Below are positions 17,087 through 26,112 of a stretch of DNA of 64,000 nucleotides, one piece after another. The stretch comes from JALYXI01 sp963716685 (GTDB lineage Bacteria; Acidobacteriota; Terriglobia; Bryobacterales; Bryobacteraceae): positions 1,674,001 through 1,738,000 of the forward strand of contig CAVQTR010000003.1 in NCBI GenBank assembly GCA_963716685.1, read 5' to 3'. The translations under genes were made by a program, and so were the position numbers. The stretch's first letter is position 1. Every line of letters starts with the position of its first letter. Under the pieces are notes generated by a model. It was not told the DNA's origin and ran no database searches. It saw only the letters and a list, made by a program, of their open reading frames with translations.

Positions 17087-18547
17087 TCATAGTTTAGCGT
17101 GGCGCCTCAGAACCAGCAGGCGCGTCCCGGCAATGGACTGGTCGGCCGAATAATAGCTTTGTTGCAGCACGTCGAAAGACGCAAGGACGGCTTGAACAGC
17201 GGCAACCTCAAACTGCGCCGCCGGGCGGTACAGCAGGATCAGGTCGTCCGGCAGCTGCGCTGGATAAAGCGGAAGCTGTTGAACCGCCAGCCTTCCTTGC
17301 AGATAGAACGATACAGGTTCGGCGATGCCGTAATACCAGCTGGTGTATACCGGCAGTCCCGAGTGCATTTGCTCCAATCGCTGCGCGACGGCCGCATAGG
17401 GTTCGCGGGTGGGCCCGTGCCAGTGTTTCCAGACTGGGAAGAGCTGCAGAACCCCCAAAGCGGCCGCGCCGGTGACGAGAACCTTCACTCGCAGCCGCGC
17501 CGACGCATACTGCGCCAGTCTCCATAATCCGGCCGAAATCAGGATGAGAGCCGCCAGCATGGAGGGGAGCACGTGCCTTACTCCGAAAATGGGCAGAAGC
17601 AAAGGTTCGCGCGCGAGGAAAAAGGTGACGATGGGCGGCATGAGCGCCCACAGTCCGAGTGTGAGCCTGACACGAAGATTGAGAGACCTGTCATCCGCGC
17701 GCGGGCCGGGGAGCAGGCCCAGGCCGAGCAGCGCGGCGCCGACCAATACCTCCACATTCGCGGCTTTGTAGAAATCGGGCTCACCCAAACTGTCGGCCAA
17801 GGTCGCTTTCAGATCGTAGAGGGAGGGGCGATTGTTCCACCCCAGATTGAGTGACAGCCCGCCCTTCTCGTGATAAACCGTGGTCTCCTGATAGATCCAG
17901 GGCAGGAACGCGGCGGACGCCAGCCCGAGGGTGATCACGGCCAGCATTCGAACCCGTTTCAAGCCGCTGGCTACAACCGCGGGCAGCACAACCGCGGCGC
18001 AGTAGAAACACGCGAAATAATGGATGTAGAGGGATGCGGCCATCAGAACCGTCCCCAGCAACCAATAAGTACGTGTGTGCTGGAAGCGGTCCATCAGCAA
18101 TGACCAGAGCAGCAGCATCGCGGCGAAGAAGCAGAACAAAGCGTACGAGCGCGCCTGCTGGCTGTAGAAAATCTGGGTCTGGTTTAGGGCCAGTAAGCAT
18201 GCGGCCAGGATCGCCGGAGCGCGCAGGGGAACGATCGCCGATCCGGCCAACATCACGGGAATCAGCAACGCGGCCCCGGCAGCGAGCGACAGCAATCGCA
18301 GATCCAGCGCGGAGATCGACCCGCGGTCTGGGAGGGTCCACTTGAGAAGCACATAGTACAGCGGCGGGTGGACCAGATCTTTCCGGATCATTTCCAGAGC
18401 CCGCGGTGCTGGGGCGGTGGCGACACGCAGGGAGAACATTTCATCGCCATCCACGCTTTCGTTCGGAAGCCGAGCCAGGCGAAGAAACAGCGCGAGAGCA
18501 ACCAGAGCTACAGCAATCGCTGAGAAACAAAGCGCTGACCTTTTCAT
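17087..18547 (-). CDS. PMT/ArnT-type (GT39-like) membrane glycosyltransferase
   Basis: 486 residues from the ATG at 18547-18545 (an alternative ATG lies six codons upstream). A first transmembrane helix (ALCFSAIAVALVALALFL) leads into V-D-G-D-E-M at 32-37, the acidic periplasmic loop motif of this family, followed by VHPPLYYVLLK, the conserved proline/tyrosine loop. About ten more helices follow, then a short soluble tail rich in tyrosine. Enzymes of this kind glycosylate extracytoplasmic acceptors from polyprenyl-phosphate sugars. It is head-to-head with another multi-pass protein gene, with 110 bp between the starts. That gap holds TAATAT at a -10-like place for this gene, but I see no matching -35 at normal spacing. 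Confidence 0.83.
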   Translation of the reverse strand: MKRSALCFSAIAVALVALALFLRLARLPNESVDGDEMFSLRVATAPAPRALEMIRKDLVHPPLYYVLLKWTLPDRGSISALDLRLLSLAAGAALLIPVMLAGSAIVPLRAPAILAACLLALNQTQIFYSQQARSYALFCFFAAMLLLWSLLMDRFQHTRTYWLLGTVLMAASLYIHYFACFYCAAVVLPAVVASGLKRVRMLAVITLGLASAAFLPWIYQETTVYHEKGGLSLNLGWNNRPSLYDLKATLADSLGEPDFYKAANVEVLVGAALLGLGLLPGPRADDRSLNLRVRLTLGLWALMPPIVTFFLAREPLLLPIFGVRHVLPSMLAALILISAGLWRLAQYASARLRVKVLVTGAAALGVLQLFPVWKHWHGPTREPYAAVAQRLEQMHSGLPVYTSWYYGIAEPVSFYLQGRLAVQQLPLYPAQLPDDLILLYRPAAQFEVAAVQAVLASFDVLQQSYYSADQSIAGTRLLVLRRHAKL

Positions 18548-18657
18548 GCAGACGGTACGCGCCATTTTCGCGCTTATATTACAATCTGCGCATCGGACCG
18601 AATTCGTCAATCCCGGCCGGACCCTCGCGTCGGGACCGTAGCTGGTGGCCCCGCGCA

Positions 18658-20328
18658 ATGGCGTGGCGCGGAGCTCGTTGGATCGTGTTTGGCGTGGTGG
18701 CGTTGCTGGCGGCTTCCTATTACCGGTGGGAAGTGCAGGCTGCGGGCGTCGAGTTCCTGTGGGGTAAACGGAATGTCTGGGGCTACTACGACATGCTTGC
18801 CAGGTCGTTCGCGCACGGGCACCTGTATCTTCCGGTCGAGCCGGATCCACGCTTACTCCTGCTCGCGGACCCTACCGATGCCGCTCAGCGTCAAAATATC
18901 CCCACGCTTTGGGACGCTGTGTTGTTCCATAAACACTATTACCTGTATCACGGCGCCGGCCCTGCCATCATGCTGTTCCTGCCATGGCGATTGCTGACCC
19001 ACACCGATATGCCCGAGAACTATGCGCTCTACCTGTTCGCTCTGGGTGGGTTCGTGTTCTCCGCGTTGACGCTTATGGAACTGGTTCGGCCAAAGCCCTG
19101 GGATCTTGCCGTCATGCTGGTCGCGCTGGCCTTCTGCCAGTCCATTCCGTTCCTGCTGAACCGAGTCCTGGTTTACGAGGTGGCGATTGGAGGCGGATAC
19201 TTTTGTGTTGCGGCCGGGCTATTCTTTTTCGTACGCCGGTGGCATTTGCCGGCAGGCCTGATGTTCGGCCTCGCCGTGGCGTGCCGTCCCCACCTGGCGA
19301 TTGTTGGCATCTTTGCAGCAGCGGCGCTGGCAATTGTGAATCGCAAGCGACTGCTCCTGTTTCTGGCTCCGGTAGCGGTCGTTGCTGTGTCGATGGCGGC
19401 CTATAACTACGCCCGCTTTGGCAGCCCTCTGGAATTTGGCCTGGCTCATCAGATCACGGCGCTGCACGGAGAGGTCAACCCGCGCCTGGGCAATGTCATC
19501 TACTGTCTCTACTACAATCTGGTCTGTCCGCCCGATTTTACCAGGGTGTTTCCGTTCCTGAATATGCCGATCTCGCCGCCGCACGCGCGGCATGGCGAGT
19601 TTTTCATTGAACCGATCGTTGGCTCGCTTTGGCTGGCACCTTTCTTCCCGATAGCGGCCGGCGTGTTTCTGATCGAGGATCTGCGGCGAAGAATCTGGTT
19701 CGTCCCGGCCGCCGCCGGTGCAATTCTCTTCTTTATCGCAACGACCGGGCTGATCACACAGCGCTACGAAGTGGATTTTCTACCGCTGTTTGTTCTTTCC
19801 TCGATGGTCGTGTTTGCTGTCCTCATCGAGCGAAGACCCGTTGTGAGCCTGGCTCTGGTGGCTACGGTTTTGTTCGGTGTCTTCGTAAATGCCGCTATGG
19901 GAATCGACGGACCTTACTACGATATGGTGCGTCACCAGCCCGCCCGCTATGTGAAACTTGCCGAGTGGTTCAGTCCGGCAGCGAGACTGCGCCCGCAACT
20001 CAATCCACCTTTTGAGATCAAGTTCCCCGTGTTCGTGGGACACGGTCCCGACTTCTTTCGAAGGGACTTGTTCTTCGCCGGACAACCTCCATGGCGATAC
20101 GACCTGTATCTCCGCCAGCGGAAGGGCAAACTCGAATTGGTGTCCGGCTTCCGCGGTGAAGAGGTAGTTAGTGGGATTGCCTTCAGCGACCGGCCGGCCG
20201 ACCTGGCAGCGAAATACCTGCCAGCCAGCGGCGAAATGGTAATTAGCCTGGACGGGTCGGAACTGCTGCGGCAGAAGATCGGAACGCTGGTGGCCGCGCC
20301 TGCCGAGATCCGCGCGGTCCGCTATTAG
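18658..20328 (+). CDS. Multi-pass membrane protein, GT-C-like glycosyltransferase candidate
   Basis: 556 residues from the ATG at 18658; the earlier in-frame region is a translation of the divergent gene's leader and lacks membrane helices. Ten to eleven hydrophobic helices cover residues 8-410, with a soluble C-terminal 140 residues. YYDMLARSFAHGHLYL near 42-57 and HKHYYLYHGAGPAIMLFLPW near 90-110 resemble the first luminal loops of GT-C enzymes, but the acidic pair typical of GT39 is not obvious. Position between two PMT-like genes supports a role in glycan transfer or polymerisation. The stop TAG overlaps the stop TAA of the convergent gene (20325-20328). Function is a family-level guess. 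Confidence 0.65.
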   Translation: MAWRGARWIVFGVVALLAASYYRWEVQAAGVEFLWGKRNVWGYYDMLARSFAHGHLYLPVEPDPRLLLLADPTDAAQRQNIPTLWDAVLFHKHYYLYHGAGPAIMLFLPWRLLTHTDMPENYALYLFALGGFVFSALTLMELVRPKPWDLAVMLVALAFCQSIPFLLNRVLVYEVAIGGGYFCVAAGLFFFVRRWHLPAGLMFGLAVACRPHLAIVGIFAAAALAIVNRKRLLLFLAPVAVVAVSMAAYNYARFGSPLEFGLAHQITALHGEVNPRLGNVIYCLYYNLVCPPDFTRVFPFLNMPISPPHARHGEFFIEPIVGSLWLAPFFPIAAGVFLIEDLRRRIWFVPAAAGAILFFIATTGLITQRYEVDFLPLFVLSSMVVFAVLIERRPVVSLALVATVLFGVFVNAAMGIDGPYYDMVRHQPARYVKLAEWFSPAARLRPQLNPPFEIKFPVFVGHGPDFFRRDLFFAGQPPWRYDLYLRQRKGKLELVSGFRGEEVVSGIAFSDRPADLAAKYLPASGEMVISLDGSELLRQKIGTLVAAPAEIRAVRY

Positions 20329-21758
20329 CGGGCAGTGTAAACCGACCACCGTCCGAAGTCCTGAACTTTGGTAACGTCCGGATTGTGGCTGAAGGAGCTC
20401 TTATATTCGTCGGACTGGAAGACCAGGAATCTGACTCCCAGCTCGTCAACCGCCCTCCTGATGGAACCGCCTGGTGAAAGGAGAGGTACTCCGGGCTGCT
20501 CCGGCACCCCGTTAAGCAGGAACGAATCGGGTTGCTGGGACGCCACCTCAAGATTCAGGTAGGCGTAAGTGGAAGATTCGATCAGGATCTTTTTACCCCG
20601 GGCGGCGGACGCCAGCGAACTAAGAAAACTGCCCGCGAGCCGGTCCGATTCCGGAAATGCCCAGCTGGAATCTCGCCTGAGCCGGACCACGTTGTAAAGA
20701 GATGTGGAGATCACAATGAGTAAGAGACCGGCCTGAATTAGCTTGCCTGTGCTTCCTGCCGGAAAACGCCACGCCGCGCCTGACAGCAGGCTCGCGGTAA
20801 ACGGGATCGCCAGCATGCTCCAGACACAGATATCGCGCCAGGACGCGCCGGTTTGGGCGCTCCGCATGAGTAGAAGGCCCAGCGAGATGCAAAGCAGCGG
20901 AGTGAAGAGAACAGTGACCAGTGTCCGTTGACGAAGATCCCCCGTCCGAAAGAATCGGAGGACCGCGGCCATGCCGATCAGATTCAGCGACAGCGCGTTG
21001 GTAACCACGAACTCTGCCAGTGGATTCCTGATCAGAACCTCACGCAGGGAAAAGCGGCTTGCATCCCGCACCACGGCCTGGATCGGATTGCTGCCGATAA
21101 ACGTGCCGGCTGCCCAGATCGCCGGGAAAGTAATCAAAATCAATCCCAGAAAGACCAAGTCACGCGCTGTGATTCGATCGGGTGTGTATGACTTGCAGAT
21201 CACGACGGCAAGCAGAATGGCCGCCTCGAAAACCCAGCCCTCGTAGCGGTTGGTTCCTGCTACGGCCGCGGCCAGACCGCAGATCCAGAGCGCATTGCGG
21301 TCGTAAGTACGAAGCCATCTCGCCAGGGCGGCCATGGCGGTGAGAATGGTTGTCGTGAACAGGATCGACGATACCGGAGCCAGGCTCAATACAATCCTCT
21401 GCGAAAAAAATACGCTGAGCGCCACGCTGATCAGCGTCGTCCTGCTGCTCTGAAAGATTTCGTGCGTCAGCCAGGCGGTCGCGGCGATGGCCGCCACTCC
21501 GAACAGGAAACTAATCACGCGAGGCGTGAGGAAGAGATCGGGGAACAGCCGAACCGCCCAGCCGACGACGACGCGATAGAAGGGAAGCCAGGCGCCCGTG
21601 AGGATAACGCGGTGGTGGACCCACGAGTAAGCATCCAGCGTTCGCGCGGATTCTTCCCAGCCAATGGAGTAAAATCCCATGGAGAAGAAGAACAGCTGAA
21701 GACCCAGCGCGACCGCGAAAGCGGACGCAATGGCGATGCTGAAGGGTCGGCCGGGCAT
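20325..21758 (-). CDS. Multi-pass membrane protein, GT39-like
   Basis: 477 residues with about ten membrane helices and a soluble 120-residue C-terminus. The first loop reads G-W-E-E-S-A-R-T at 33-40, placing an acidic pair where PMT/ArnT-type enzymes have theirs, and TGAWLPFYRVVVG follows where the family has its proline/tyrosine loop. The middle helices hold TNRYEGW, a pattern seen in bacterial GT39-like 'hypothetical membrane' proteins. It follows the glycosidase gene by 34 bp on the same strand, so it could be the last gene of the large operon starting near 32 kb or have its own promoter inside that gene. Its stop codon overlaps that of the convergent membrane protein gene. Confidence 0.65.
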   Translation of the reverse strand: MPGRPFSIAIASAFAVALGLQLFFFSMGFYSIGWEESARTLDAYSWVHHRVILTGAWLPFYRVVVGWAVRLFPDLFLTPRVISFLFGVAAIAATAWLTHEIFQSSRTTLISVALSVFFSQRIVLSLAPVSSILFTTTILTAMAALARWLRTYDRNALWICGLAAAVAGTNRYEGWVFEAAILLAVVICKSYTPDRITARDLVFLGLILITFPAIWAAGTFIGSNPIQAVVRDASRFSLREVLIRNPLAEFVVTNALSLNLIGMAAVLRFFRTGDLRQRTLVTVLFTPLLCISLGLLLMRSAQTGASWRDICVWSMLAIPFTASLLSGAAWRFPAGSTGKLIQAGLLLIVISTSLYNVVRLRRDSSWAFPESDRLAGSFLSSLASAARGKKILIESSTYAYLNLEVASQQPDSFLLNGVPEQPGVPLLSPGGSIRRAVDELGVRFLVFQSDEYKSSFSHNPDVTKVQDFGRWSVYTAR

Positions 21759-21792
21759 TACTTTGGAGAGTATACCGGCTGCTGCCGTTGGT

Positions 21793-22989
21793 TTAAAGCG
21801 GTAAAGCGTTCATCAGCTTGCTCCATTGCGCAACCAGGTTCCGGTAATCCGTACCTACCGGGCGGATATTCCTCTCCAGATCGAAGAGCCCGACCGGATT
21901 CACCGTACCGTTGTCTTCGCGCAAAGCAGTGTCCCAATCGATCTGGTCGGTGAGACTGTACCAGGTGAAACCGAGCAGCGGCACCTCGGATTCTTTTAGC
22001 TGGACCATGTTCGCCCATTCCTTCCGCAGCCAGCGCCGGGCATCGTGTCCGCCGAGATTGTTGGTCTCCGTATACATCACCGGCAGCTTGTAGCGTTCGT
22101 AGTACTGCCCGGTGATGGCGTAGTAGCCGAACACCTCGCCGGGATCCGATGTCTTTCCTTCCGGATCGATGAAGGTTTCGTTGGTGGAATAGTAATCGTT
22201 GCCCATGATGCAGCTGCCCAGCAGCGCCCTGCCGTGCTCACGAAACCACTGGTAATCCTGGCGCGACAAGCCGTTTGCAAGCAGGTATTCATAGCACCAG
22301 GCGCTCACGTCGTGTCCGTAACAGAGATCCAGAGGAAGGAAGCGAAGCTCGTTCTGTTCATACGCGCGCTCCCGCGAATCCGGAGACAGCGGATGAAAGA
22401 ACGACGTGGCTTCACTTTGCACGAAGAGCGCATCCGGACGCACCGCCAGAATGGCTTCTTCCGCCAGGAGCGAGGCTCTGGTCATGTGCTTGATCGCGGT
22501 GACAAATGCGGAATCCGACTGCAGCCGCTCGTTCCAGAATCCCAGGAGCGCGGAGTTCGTGGCGCAGATCCGGATTTCGTTCACCGGAGTGTAGAACCGA
22601 ACCCAGGAGAAGCGCTCCGCAAATGCCCGCGCATATTCGCCGAAGAGACGGGGGAAATCGGGATTCTGGAAGTTTCCGATCCAGTCCGGTACACCGAAAT
22701 GGCAAAGGTCCACGATCGGATGAATCCCGAGGCGCTGCAGCGTTCTAAAAGTCTCGTCAGCAAAGTCCCAGTCGTAGCGATCCGGTCCGGTATAGGTCTT
22801 GTAGATCGGCGGACCATAGCGTAGATAGCGGATCCCCAACTGCCTGACCAGATCGAAGTCTTCTTTCCAGCGCTCGTAATGGTGGCAGGAGCGCATTTCA
22901 TCCCGCCGGAAATCGTGTCCGTCTTTTGTGATCACCGGATAGCTGTTCTCGACCCCGGTGGCGAACATGAACTCGGGGATGTGAATCAT
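21793..22989 (-). CDS. Clan GH-A glycosidase (GH1-like)
   Basis: 398 residues from the ATG at 22989-22987, which overlaps the DUF362 stop (ATGA); a TTG four codons upstream is less likely. The (beta/alpha)8 signs are clear: LGIRYLRYGPPIY at the second strand, HPIVDLCHFGVPDW at the third, FYTPVNE at 132-138 with E138 as acid/base (compare TFNEP in GH1), and MYTETNN at 305-311 with E308 as nucleophile (compare ITENG). The length is shorter than classical GH1 (about 450). There is no signal peptide, so it should act in the cytoplasm on small glycosides. Context with oxidoreductases suggests it releases a sugar or aglycone that the operon then oxidises, or that it acts on an oxidised sugar. Confidence 0.78.
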   Translation of the reverse strand: MIHIPEFMFATGVENSYPVITKDGHDFRRDEMRSCHHYERWKEDFDLVRQLGIRYLRYGPPIYKTYTGPDRYDWDFADETFRTLQRLGIHPIVDLCHFGVPDWIGNFQNPDFPRLFGEYARAFAERFSWVRFYTPVNEIRICATNSALLGFWNERLQSDSAFVTAIKHMTRASLLAEEAILAVRPDALFVQSEATSFFHPLSPDSRERAYEQNELRFLPLDLCYGHDVSAWCYEYLLANGLSRQDYQWFREHGRALLGSCIMGNDYYSTNETFIDPEGKTSDPGEVFGYYAITGQYYERYKLPVMYTETNNLGGHDARRWLRKEWANMVQLKESEVPLLGFTWYSLTDQIDWDTALREDNGTVNPVGLFDLERNIRPVGTDYRNLVAQWSKLMNALPL

Positions 22990-24356
22990 CGCCGCGTCCA
23001 AAGTCTCCCGGCCAGCGTGATTCCGAGTGCCACGGCAATGCCCGCAGCCAGAGGCTTTGCCACCGTGAGGGCTTTGTGAGCAGGCGTTCCGTAGCGCGTG
23101 TTGTGCATCCCCCAGCGCTCAAATTGCTGCATCTTCATGATCGACTTGCCGGGCACATAGGTCCCCATCCCTTTCATCACCTGCGGCATAGCCGTGCGCA
23201 AGACCGGGTGCCCGGAAACGAAGTGGACTCGGGGATCCTGCTTATATTTGGGCAGAGCGGCATCGTCGAAGACGATATACGGGCCCTGTTTCAGATGCTC
23301 TTCGAAGTGCGGATCTTCGATCTCGCCGAGCATGAACGTCGGAGTGCCTTTGAGCCAGATCACCTGCGGCAATTCGCCGCGGCGCAGCATGGAATCCAGC
23401 ACGCTTTTCACATGGCCCACAGTGCCGGGCAGCGTTACCCCTTTGCCCACCAGGAAGTTGACGGGAAGGTAATCGAAGCCCTCATGTCCGGGCCATGCGT
23501 GGATGGCAGCGGCTTCGAGAGGCACGCCGCGGTATTCGATGGGATCGGCCACTCCCAGACCCTGCTTTTCTGCCTCTTTCACGAACGTCAATTTCGCGGG
23601 GTCATGCCCGAGTAATTTGCAGATGGACACATCGGTGGCGACGGGATCCGAGGAGGCCAGAATGCAGCCGCACCAACGCGGCAGATTGGCGATGGGACCG
23701 TCGCCCTCGCCGATGATCAGCGCATCCACCACGCACAGGTGTGGCCGGATGACACTCATAATGTCAACGAAACGGGCGAACATGTCGAGATCCCCGTGGT
23801 GGGTCTCGCGCCAGTTTTGATTGACGGTCCCCACCCAGTTTTTCAGAGCGCCTGAGATCGGCTCAATGTGGTGATTCTTGGCTTTGGGAACGTCGATGAT
23901 CACATCCGCATCGACCAGTGGAACAGGCAACGGTACGGAGTGAATGACGGTGCCATTCGGAATCGACACGGTCCGGTTCGGGGTCTTGTCGCTGCCCAGA
24001 TCCACGACCGTAGCGCCAAACTTCTCCGCGGCCGCTTTGATGCCGGTGATCTTCATGCAGTCCATCGAGTTGAAGAAGCCGCCGCTCGAGTCTCCGACGG
24101 TCACTTTGGAAGCGCCGGCTTCCATCGCCAGGGCAACCAGCGCGCCCACCACGTAGGGATCCGTGGTGCAGCCTTCTTCCGCCGAGTAAAAGACAGTCTG
24201 GTTGGGCTTGATGAACACGCTCTGCCCGGGCTTGACGAACTGCTGCATGCCGCCCAGGTGGTCGATGGCTTCGCGCACCAGCGGGAGTACGGTCTCGTGG
24301 CTTCGGTGTTTCTCGGTGGTCCGGCTGATTGAAACGATGGCGGGTTCGGCTGGCAT
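22986..24356 (-). CDS. DUF362 domain protein with C-terminal membrane anchor
   Basis: 456 residues from the ATG at 24356-24354, with AGGAG seven to eleven bases upstream. The DUF362 pattern is present: VFIKPNQT near 47-54, TVGDSSGG near 90, VIIDVPKAKNHH near 150, and LVVDALIIGEGDGP-like spacing near 212-226. No CxxCxxC ferredoxin motif is attached, unlike many DUF362 proteins. The last 35 residues contain a hydrophobic stretch (PLAAGIAVALGITLAG) then RLWTRR, so the protein is probably tail-anchored with the domain in the cytoplasm. It lies 17 bp after the GMC oxidoreductase stop and overlaps the glycosidase start. The molecular function of DUF362 is not established; a redox or metal-centre role is often assumed. 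Confidence 0.8.
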   Translation of the reverse strand: MPAEPAIVSISRTTEKHRSHETVLPLVREAIDHLGGMQQFVKPGQSVFIKPNQTVFYSAEEGCTTDPYVVGALVALAMEAGASKVTVGDSSGGFFNSMDCMKITGIKAAAEKFGATVVDLGSDKTPNRTVSIPNGTVIHSVPLPVPLVDADVIIDVPKAKNHHIEPISGALKNWVGTVNQNWRETHHGDLDMFARFVDIMSVIRPHLCVVDALIIGEGDGPIANLPRWCGCILASSDPVATDVSICKLLGHDPAKLTFVKEAEKQGLGVADPIEYRGVPLEAAAIHAWPGHEGFDYLPVNFLVGKGVTLPGTVGHVKSVLDSMLRRGELPQVIWLKGTPTFMLGEIEDPHFEEHLKQGPYIVFDDAALPKYKQDPRVHFVSGHPVLRTAMPQVMKGMGTYVPGKSIMKMQQFERWGMHNTRYGTPAHKALTVAKPLAAGIAVALGITLAGRLWTRR

Positions 24357-24373
24357 AAGTTTCTCCTGAGTTT

Positions 24374-26086
24374 CTACAGATTGGCGGGACGCGGTACTCC
24401 GTGTCCCCATGTGTCCGGCGGCGCCAGATCGCGCCGCATGCGGCCCGGTGTGGGGTCCCGACGGTCCGAGTCAAAAATCGTTTCGCCCTGCGCGATCAGA
24501 TAGTCCGCGGTGCGGGCCGCGATTACCTGAATGGTCAGGCCGGGGTTGGCGGAACCCTGCGTGGGCATCACGCTGCCGTCACAAACGAATAAGTTCGCGA
24601 TATCGTGCGAGCGGCCAAACCCGTCGACCACAGACGTCCTGGGGTCGCTGCCCATACGCGAAGCGCCCACCAGGTGCGCGTAGCGAGCTTCCTGCAACAC
24701 TTCATCCGCTCCGGCGGCGCGCATCACTTCCATGGATTTGTTCTTCGCAAATTCAATCAGCTTCTTGTCGTTGTCATGCAGGCTGAACGTCACTTTGGCC
24801 ACCGGCAGGCCGTAGCGGTCCTTCTCTTCGGCGAGCGTCACGCGGTTGTCCGCCCAGGGAAGAATCTCGCCCAGCATGCCGAAACCGGCCCAGTGGTTGT
24901 AGTCCATCATGGCGCGGCGCATGCCCCACCCCCAGGCGCCTTTGGCAGTCATCATCTGTTTGGCGAACGCAATGGGAAGGGGTCCGACGGTCTGAATCGC
25001 GAAGCCCCGAGCGAAGTCGCGCTTCGGGTCCGTCTCGTAAAACTCTTCCGTCAGGGCGTGGGCAGGCGGCGCTTTATACTGGCGGATCAATTCGTCGAAG
25101 CGCCCCAGAATCACGTTCCCCGCCTGCGCCATCAGATAGCGGCCCACCGTGCCGGAAGAGTTGGCCAGACCGTTCTCGAAGCCCGGGCAGGCTGAATTCA
25201 GAAGCAGTCGCGGGGTCTCGATCGCATAGCCCGCGACGATTACCGCGCGCGCTTTCTGAAATCTCTCGTGGCCCTCGCGATCGAAATACGTCACTCCGGT
25301 CACGCGGCGGTTGGCACCCAGGTTCACGCGCGACACCATGCAGTGATCGCGAATTTCCGCGCCGCTCTCGAGCGCATCGGGAACGTGCGTAATCAGCGTG
25401 CTGGCCTTCGCGCCCACTTTGCATGCCTGATTGCAGAAGCCGCGATAGATGCAATGCGGACGGTCGCCGCGCGAGCCGGAAAGAATCGCTACCGGACCGC
25501 CGGCCGATACTCCGATGCCCAGCGCGGAGCAGCCCTTGATCAGCACATTTCCGACGCCGCCCATAGGATGCGGACCATACGGGTAGCCGTGCGGATCGCC
25601 CCATGGATAGTACGCGGGACCGGCGACCGGCAGCTCCAGTTCCAGCTGTTCGTAGTAAGGCTTCAGGTCCTGATACGAAATCGGCCAGTCCGCCCCGACG
25701 CCGTCCTGTGTATACACGCAGAAATCGGAAGGGTGAAATCTTGGGGTGAACGAAGACCAGTGGACGGTGCCGCCGCCCACGCCCTTGCCGGAGTTGTTGG
25801 CTCCCAGCGCCAGAGGTTCAGCACCGCCGGTGATGCGCAGGTCCTCCCAGTAGAGCTTGTGCGAACCGGCTTCGTCGCTCACCCAGTCGCGCTCGGTATC
25901 CCAGAACGGACCCACATCGAACCCGACCACGCGAAAGCCGGCGCGCGCCAGTCTTTGCAGCAGCACCCCGCCACCTGCTCCCACACCCACGATGGCGTAA
26001 TCGACTTCTTCACCCTCGCGGAACCGCCGCATCGGCGTCGTAATCTTCTGCATCGGCCCCAGCATGTGCGGCATGCCGGGCGACAT
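24374..26086 (-). CDS. GMC-family FAD oxidoreductase (large subunit)
   Basis: 570 residues from the ATG at 26086, preceded by GGAGG with good spacing; a TTG at 26116 overlapping the upstream stop is an alternative. The FAD-binding loop is VGVGAGGG at 33-40. NNSGKGVGGGTVHW near 92-105 is the GMC flavin-attachment segment, CNQACKVGAKAST near 225 is typical of the gluconate/sorbitol dehydrogenase-like branch, and NPGLTIQVIAARTADYL closes the FAD domain with HLVGASRMG as part of the active-site region. Members oxidise alcohols and sugars and pass electrons to a cytochrome. The adjacent upstream gene encodes the matching small subunit. No twin-arginine signal is seen on either, so the complex appears cytoplasmic or bound to the inner face of the membrane, unlike periplasmic gluconate dehydrogenase. 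Confidence 0.9.
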   Translation of the reverse strand: MSPGMPHMLGPMQKITTPMRRFREGEEVDYAIVGVGAGGGVLLQRLARAGFRVVGFDVGPFWDTERDWVSDEAGSHKLYWEDLRITGGAEPLALGANNSGKGVGGGTVHWSSFTPRFHPSDFCVYTQDGVGADWPISYQDLKPYYEQLELELPVAGPAYYPWGDPHGYPYGPHPMGGVGNVLIKGCSALGIGVSAGGPVAILSGSRGDRPHCIYRGFCNQACKVGAKASTLITHVPDALESGAEIRDHCMVSRVNLGANRRVTGVTYFDREGHERFQKARAVIVAGYAIETPRLLLNSACPGFENGLANSSGTVGRYLMAQAGNVILGRFDELIRQYKAPPAHALTEEFYETDPKRDFARGFAIQTVGPLPIAFAKQMMTAKGAWGWGMRRAMMDYNHWAGFGMLGEILPWADNRVTLAEEKDRYGLPVAKVTFSLHDNDKKLIEFAKNKSMEVMRAAGADEVLQEARYAHLVGASRMGSDPRTSVVDGFGRSHDIANLFVCDGSVMPTQGSANPGLTIQVIAARTADYLIAQGETIFDSDRRDPTPGRMRRDLAPPDTWGHGVPRPANL

Positions 26087-26112
26087 CTCGAATTCGCCTC
26101 CAATCGGTGTCT

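Noticed and set aside
18548..18657. TTGACG ... TAATAT on the minus strand as a promoter for the GT39-like gene
   Set aside because: The two elements are 23 bp apart, outside the normal spacing.
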